Shown here: positions 59,644 through 64,000 of the stretch, piece by piece
Position numbering within the stretch: the first letter of the stretch is position 1
Layout: the number at the start of each line of letters is the position of its first letter
Source: Sphingomonas crocodyli
GTDB taxonomy: Bacteria; Pseudomonadota; Alphaproteobacteria; Sphingomonadales; Sphingomonadaceae
Length of the DNA stretch: 64,000 bases
Direction of reading: 5' to 3'
Assembly: GCF_004005865.1 (NCBI RefSeq)
Contig: NZ_SACN01000001.1
Span: 1,426,001 to 1,490,000, forward strand
The notes under the pieces: model-generated
The model's input: the letters and a program-made list of their open reading frames with translations, nothing else
What the model was told of the DNA's origin: nothing
The model's database searches: none
Translations under genes and position numbers: made by a program

Positions 59644-60167
59644 GTGAAGCTGATCAGGTGCGAGATATCGCGCACCTGATCGGTCGGCCGCCCCGCTTTG
59701 GCCAGATGGTGCGCGGTGATCCGTTCGTCGGGGCCGAGCGGGCGCACGACCTCGATGATGCGATCATATTCGGTACGCGCGATCTTCCAGCGCCCGTCCT
59801 CGCGCCGATAGACGTCGCGGTAGATCGCGCTGCCCATCGTGTGCCGCCGCTGGCCCAGCGAGATGAAGATATCCTCCAGATACCAGATGCCCGTGGCGCT
59901 GTCGGGGCCGGTCAGCTCGATCTCGGGCATATGGCCGTGGTGCATCGCCACCGCCTGCGCGTTGAAACTGTTGGCAAGGAACTCGACCATGTCCGTCCGC
60001 CCGGTCAGCTTCACGCAATAATCCCCGCCGCGATATTCGACCACCAGATCGTCGGTGAACAAGGTGTCGAGCAGCGCCAGATCGGCGGTGTCGATCCCCC
60101 GGAAATAGCGATGCTTGAGGGTGCGGATATCCTCGAAATCCGAAAGCTGCTGAAGCGTGTAGGTCAT
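59640..60167 (-). CDS. SnoaL-like protein
   Basis: 175 residues of the same superfamily as the converging gene: LQQLSDFEDIRTLKHRYFRG and DTLFTDDLVVEYRGGDYCVK open the fold, with RRHTMGSAIYRDVYRRE later. The start at 60167 (MTYTLQQL) is taken since the frame upstream is not family-like. It may be a hydratase or isomerase of the same catabolic route, but faces the other way from the operon. Confidence 0.78.
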   Translation of the reverse strand: MTYTLQQLSDFEDIRTLKHRYFRGIDTADLALLDTLFTDDLVVEYRGGDYCVKLTGRTDMVEFLANSFNAQAVAMHHGHMPEIELTGPDSATGIWYLEDIFISLGQRRHTMGSAIYRDVYRREDGRWKIARTEYDRIIEVVRPLGPDERITAHHLAKAGRPTDQVRDISHLISFT

Positions 60168-60372
60168 GGCGAATCCCGTCGCTGATAGCTGTTCAGACTG
60201 GGCGCGGCCGTGCCGCGGGGCGAGGCCATCCGGCGGGAATCCGGGATGGCGGTTTCCATGTCGGGCTTTTCGATTTTGTTGAACGTGTGCGACGATTTTA
60301 TCGCTCTGCATCGTAAAAATGGTTCCGGTTAGACATTTCCCATCAGCTTCTTCGAGACGAAAGGGACGAACG

Positions 60373-61212
60373 ATGAGCAACTTTGTCACCACCAAGGACG
60401 GCGTCGAAATCTTCTACAAGGATTGGGGTTCGAAGGACGCGCAGCCGATCATGTTCCATCATGGCTGGCCGCTGTCGGCCGACGATTGGGACGGGCAGAT
60501 GCTGTTCTTCCTGTCGAAGGGCTATCGCGTCATCGCGCATGATCGCCGTGGTCATGGCCGCTCGCAGCAGGTCGATTTCGGGCATGACATGGCGCACTAC
60601 GCCGCCGATGCCGCCGCGGTCGCCGAACATCTCGACCTGCGCAACGCCATCCACATCGGCCACTCGACCGGCGGTGGCGAAGTCGCGGCCTATGTCGCCC
60701 GTCACGGCATCCCGCAGGGCCGCGTCGCCAAGGCGGTGCTGGTGAGCGCGGTTCCCCCGATCATGCTCAAGACCGATCGTTATCCGGGCGGCCTGCCGAT
60801 CGAGGTGTTCGATGGCCTGCGCGCCGGCCTTGCCGCCAACCGCGCCGATTTCTTCCGCGCCGTCGCCTCCGGTCCCTTCTACGGCTACAATCGCGAAGGC
60901 GCCGACGTGAAGCCGGCCGTGATCGACAATTGGTGGCGCCAGGGCATGATGGGCAGCGCGCTCGCCCATTATGAAGGCATCAAGGCGTTCTCCGAGACCG
61001 ATCAGACCGACGATCTCAAGGCGATCAGCGTGCCGACCCTCGTTCTCCACGGCGACGACGATCAGGTCGTGCCGTACAAGAATGCCGGGCTGCTGCAGGC
61101 CGAACTGCTGCCGAACCCGACCCTCAAGATTTACGAGGGCTATTCGCACGGCATGCTGACGGTGAATGCCGACGTGCTCAACGCCGACATCCTCGCCTTC
61201 ATTCAGGGCTGA
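60373..61212 (+). CDS. Alpha/beta hydrolase, non-heme chloroperoxidase/arylesterase type
   Basis: 279 residues. The fold is complete: HHGWPLSADDWDGQM as oxyanion region, IAHDRRGHGRSQ, nucleophile Ser98 in GHSTGGGEVAAYVARHG, Asp228 in VLHGDDDQVVPY and His259 in GYSHGM. This is the cofactor-free haloperoxidase/perhydrolase family, whose natural role is usually ester or lactone hydrolysis. It is cytoplasmic. The ATG at 60373 follows AAGGGACGAACG. It stands alone in front of the converging homogentisate genes. Confidence 0.9.
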   Translation: MSNFVTTKDGVEIFYKDWGSKDAQPIMFHHGWPLSADDWDGQMLFFLSKGYRVIAHDRRGHGRSQQVDFGHDMAHYAADAAAVAEHLDLRNAIHIGHSTGGGEVAAYVARHGIPQGRVAKAVLVSAVPPIMLKTDRYPGGLPIEVFDGLRAGLAANRADFFRAVASGPFYGYNREGADVKPAVIDNWWRQGMMGSALAHYEGIKAFSETDQTDDLKAISVPTLVLHGDDDQVVPYKNAGLLQAELLPNPTLKIYEGYSHGMLTVNADVLNADILAFIQG

Positions 61213-61222
61213 CGAACCTTTG

Positions 61223-61250
61223 GCCGGTGGGATCGCACGATCCCGCCGGC
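61223..61250 (+). terminator. 13-bp hairpin with short T run after the hydrolase gene
   Basis: GCCGGTGGGATCG (61223-61235) and CGATCCCGCCGGC (61238-61250) pair with only one T-G wobble and a 2-nt gap, followed by TTT. It lies between the hydrolase stop (61212) and the fahA stop (61252) and can end transcripts from the left; on the other strand it can also fold. Confidence 0.6.
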
Positions 61251-61251
61251 T

Positions 61252-62535
61252 TTACGGTGCCGGCGTAATCACCGCGCGGCACTCGCCAAAGCCGATCGAG
61301 GCGCGCCCCTCCGCCGATGCGGTCGCGCGCAGGATCACCTCGTCGCCATCCTCCAGAAAGGTGCGCGTCTCGCCGGTAGGCAGCGCCACCGGCTCCTTCC
61401 CGCCCGCCGAAATCTCCATCAGGCTCCCGAAGCCGTCCTTCGTCGGCGCGGAGATCGTGCCGGTGCCCAGCAGGTCGCCCGGATTGAGGTTGCACCCGTT
61501 CGACGCGTGGTGCGTCACGATCTGCTGGACGGTCCAGTACATGTTGGACGCGGGGCCGCGGCTCAGACGCATCGGCGCGACGCCATCGGCGCGCATCTTC
61601 GCGGTCGAGAGATAGACTTCGAGCGTCAGGTTCAGCGCGCCCTCCGCCTGATCCTCCTCATCGAACAGATAGGGCAGGGGCGCCGGATCGCCTTCGGGGC
61701 GCGGCGGCTGCGCGATGCGGAAGGGCGCCATTGCCTCGGCGGTCACGACCCAGGGCGAGACGGTCGAATGGAAATTCTTGGCCAGGAACGGCCCGAGCGG
61801 CTGATACTCCCACGCCTGAAAATCGCGCGCCGACCAGTCGTTGAGCAGGCAGAAGCCCGCGACATGCCGCCCCGCTTCGCCGATCGCGATCGGCTGGCCA
61901 AGCGCGTTGCCCGCGCCGATCCACACGCCGATTTCGAGTTCGTAATCGAGCCGTCGGGTGGGGCCATAGTCGGGCACGTCGGCATCGGGCGCCTTGCGCT
62001 GCCCGTTGGGCCGTACCACCGGCACGTTCGACGCCCGCACCGATGATGCGCGACCATGATAGCCGATCGGCACATATTTATAGTTGGGGAGCAGGGGGTT
62101 ATCGGGCCGGAACTGGCGGCCGATATTGTTGGCGTGGTGAATGCCGACATAGAAATCGGTATAGTCGCCGATCGCGGCCGGCAGGTGCAGAGTGCACTCC
62201 GTCGCCGGATGGAGATGCGGCTCCAGCGCCTTCCTGTGCCGATCGTCCGCCAGCATCGCCGACAGCGCCTTGCGCAGCAGCCGCCGATCTTCGCCCGGCA
62301 GCGCGAACAAGGCGTTGAGCGTCGGCTGGCCGATCGCGTCGCGCACCGTATCGGGCAGGCGTTCGGCGATCGCGGGCAGATCGAGGATCATGTCGCCGAT
62401 CGCCACGCCGGCGCGGCGCCCGCCTTCCTTCGCCGAAAAGATGCCATAAGGCAGGTTCTGGATCGGGAAATCGGCATGGCCGTTCGCGCTCTCGACCCAG
62501 CTCGTGCGGGCGGAATCGTGGGTCTCGTCGATCAT
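61252..62535 (-). CDS. fahA: Fumarylacetoacetase
   Basis: 427 residues, usual length. Family landmarks: [20 protein letters not shown] with metal-binding Asp and His, [12 protein letters not shown] with the two Glu ligands, [15 protein letters not shown] with Asp and Lys-containing [13 protein letters not shown]. It cleaves fumarylacetoacetate to fumarate and acetoacetate, the last step of tyrosine breakdown. The start overlaps the hmgA stop by 4 bp (ATGA), so the two are coupled. No maleylacetoacetate isomerase is in the window. Confidence 0.95.
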   Translation of the reverse strand: MIDETHDSARTSWVESANGHADFPIQNLPYGIFSAKEGGRRAGVAIGDMILDLPAIAERLPDTVRDAIGQPTLNALFALPGEDRRLLRKALSAMLADDRHRKALEPHLHPATECTLHLPAAIGDYTDFYVGIHHANNIGRQFRPDNPLLPNYKYVPIGYHGRASSVRASNVPVVRPNGQRKAPDADVPDYGPTRRLDYELEIGVWIGAGNALGQPIAIGEAGRHVAGFCLLNDWSARDFQAWEYQPLGPFLAKNFHSTVSPWVVTAEAMAPFRIAQPPRPEGDPAPLPYLFDEEDQAEGALNLTLEVYLSTAKMRADGVAPMRLSRGPASNMYWTVQQIVTHHASNGCNLNPGDLLGTGTISAPTKDGFGSLMEISAGGKEPVALPTGETRTFLEDGDEVILRATASAEGRASIGFGECRAVITPAP

Positions 62536-63785
62536 CGCGGCAGCTCCGCCTTGGGGAAATCGGACCAGCAGGCATCATAATCCGGCTGGAGCAGGGGCGT
62601 CTCCATCGCGAAGCGCGTCGGTCGGAAGACGTGGCGGCTTTCGAACATGAAGGCCATCGTGTTGGCGATCCTGTGCGGCTTCAGATCGGCAGCGACCGCC
62701 GCCTCGTAACTCGCGCGATCGGGGCCATGCGCGCCCATGCGGTTGTGGAGCGACGCCCCGCCCGGCGCGAACCCGCCGACCTTCGCATCATAGGCGCCGG
62801 TGATCAGGCCCATGAATTCCGACATGATGTTCCTGTGGAACCACGGCGGCCGGAACGTCCCCTCCGCCACCATCCAGCGCGGCGGGAAGATCACGAAGTC
62901 GATATTGGCGGTGCCCGGCGTGTCGCTGGGCGACGTCAGCACCGTAAAGATCGACGGATCGGGATGATCGAAGCTGACCGTGTTCATCACATTGAACCGG
63001 CGCAGATCGTATCGGCAGGGCGCGAGATTGCCGTGCCACGCGACGACATCGAACGGCGAATGGTCGATCGTCGTGGTCCACAGCTTGCCTTCGAACTTCA
63101 TCACCAGCTCGGTCGGCCTATCCTCATCTTCATAGGCCGCGACCGGCGTCTCGAAGTCGCGCGGATTGGCGAGGCCGTTCGATCCGATCGGGCCGAGATC
63201 GGGCAGGCGGAAGGCGGTGCCATAGTTCTCGCACACATAACCGCGCGCCGCGCCATCGACCGGATCGACGCAGAAGCGCACGCCCCGCGGGATCAGCGCG
63301 ATCTGGAGCGGTTCTACATCGAACGCCCCCATCTCGGTCGTCAGCCGCAGCCGCCCCTCCTGCGGGACGATCAGCATCTCGCCGTCCGCATTGGCGAAGG
63401 CGCGCGCGTTCATCGCGCGGTTGATCGCGTAGAGATGAACCCCGCAGCCCTCATTGCCCGCATAGGTCGTGAGGCCGTCGATGAAGTCCGTCGCCGTCCC
63501 GGTGATCGGCAACGGATCCCAGCGCAGCCGGTTGGGGCTCACCGGCCCGTCGGGCGCGCGCAGCAGGCCGCCGCCATCATAAGGCACAAATGCCGCATGG
63601 TTCGCCGATGGCCGGATGCGATAGAGCCAGCTGCGCCGGTTCTCGTGGCGCGGCGCGGTGAAGGCCGTTCCCGACAACTGCTCGGCGTACAGCCCGAACG
63701 GCACCTTCTGCGGCGAATTCTGCCCCACCGGCAGCGCGCCCGGCACCGCCTCCGTGGCGAAATGGTTTCCGAAGCCCGTCAGCAT
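62532..63785 (-). CDS. hmgA: Homogentisate 1,2-dioxygenase
   Basis: 417 residues. [19 protein letters not shown] and [20 protein letters not shown] at the N-terminus, [18 protein letters not shown] with iron-ligand residues, and the C-terminal [17 protein letters not shown] are all characteristic. It opens the ring of homogentisate to maleylacetoacetate with non-heme iron and oxygen. It is coupled to fahA and preceded by hppD 23 bp upstream, so the three genes form one left-facing tyrosine/phenylalanine unit. Confidence 0.96.
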   Translation of the reverse strand: MLTGFGNHFATEAVPGALPVGQNSPQKVPFGLYAEQLSGTAFTAPRHENRRSWLYRIRPSANHAAFVPYDGGGLLRAPDGPVSPNRLRWDPLPITGTATDFIDGLTTYAGNEGCGVHLYAINRAMNARAFANADGEMLIVPQEGRLRLTTEMGAFDVEPLQIALIPRGVRFCVDPVDGAARGYVCENYGTAFRLPDLGPIGSNGLANPRDFETPVAAYEDEDRPTELVMKFEGKLWTTTIDHSPFDVVAWHGNLAPCRYDLRRFNVMNTVSFDHPDPSIFTVLTSPSDTPGTANIDFVIFPPRWMVAEGTFRPPWFHRNIMSEFMGLITGAYDAKVGGFAPGGASLHNRMGAHGPDRASYEAAVAADLKPHRIANTMAFMFESRHVFRPTRFAMETPLLQPDYDACWSDFPKAELPR

Positions 63786-63808
63786 CGGCGCTCTCCTGTC
63801 CGGCCTGT

Positions 63809-64000
<192 letters not shown>

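Overview
The window is a complete-looking stretch of a GC-rich alphaproteobacterial chromosome or large replicon. The organism is most likely a member of the Sphingomonadales. The reasons are the many TonB-dependent receptors, an ECF sigma/FecR/TonB signalling set, dense operons with ATGA overlaps, and a repertoire of aromatic-degradation genes. No rRNA, tRNA, CRISPR array, transposase or phage gene was seen. About 55 protein genes are supported; almost all look intact, and one is cut by the right edge.

Region 1 (1-12.9 kb) is phenylacetate and aromatic amino acid catabolism. paaI-paaH face left; paaG, paaZ and a TetR regulator (probable PaaR) face right from a shared palindromic promoter region. 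Next come a divergent Lrp/AsnC regulator and a right-facing operon: aromatic aminotransferase, fused 2-oxoacid dehydrogenase E1, E2 acyltransferase, YciA-like thioesterase and an EthD-type protein. This set could turn phenylalanine into phenylpyruvate and then directly into phenylacetyl-CoA. cysE follows behind a strong hairpin that covers its ribosome binding site.

Region 2 (12.9-20.8 kb) faces left: a LOG-family protein, a Tat-exported metallo-beta-lactamase-fold enzyme, a tannase/feruloyl-esterase family protein, a TonB receptor with an N-terminal signalling (STN) domain, FecR and an ECF sigma factor. It is a cell-surface signalling system joined to secreted ester-cleaving enzymes.

A 0.9-kb gene-poor stretch (20.8-21.7 kb) separates DNA of about 58-60% GC in sampled lines from DNA of about 67-70% GC.

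Region 3 (21.7-29.2 kb) is surface glycan synthesis: a sugar epimerase, glucose-1-phosphate cytidylyltransferase, SAF-domain oxidoreductase and RmlC-like epimerase in one tight operon, converging on a family 2 glycosyltransferase, a Wzx-like flippase and an LhgO-like oxidase.

Region 4 (29.3-41.4 kb) holds a left-facing putative catabolic operon (alcohol dehydrogenase, SDR, VOC protein, MBL-fold protein, sulfotransferase) with an AraC regulator, then an MHYT-PAS-GGDEF-EAL protein, a 4-hydroxyacetophenone-monooxygenase-like Baeyer-Villiger enzyme, and a TetR/VOC pair around a long palindrome.

Region 5 (41.5-50 kb) contains a DUF6607 protein with a heme-type TonB receptor behind a Fur-like box, a DUF4198 protein, a PAS protein, an ACS-family transporter with glycerate kinase, an NTF2-like protein and an HTH regulator.

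Region 6 (50.3-64 kb) has two convergent TonB receptors, an SDR/old-yellow-enzyme/SDR/NTF2 operon, a SnoaL-like protein, an alpha/beta hydrolase, and the homogentisate genes fahA, hmgA and hppD (partial). With region 1 this gives the organism two separate routes for aromatic amino acids, one through phenylacetyl-CoA and one through homogentisate.
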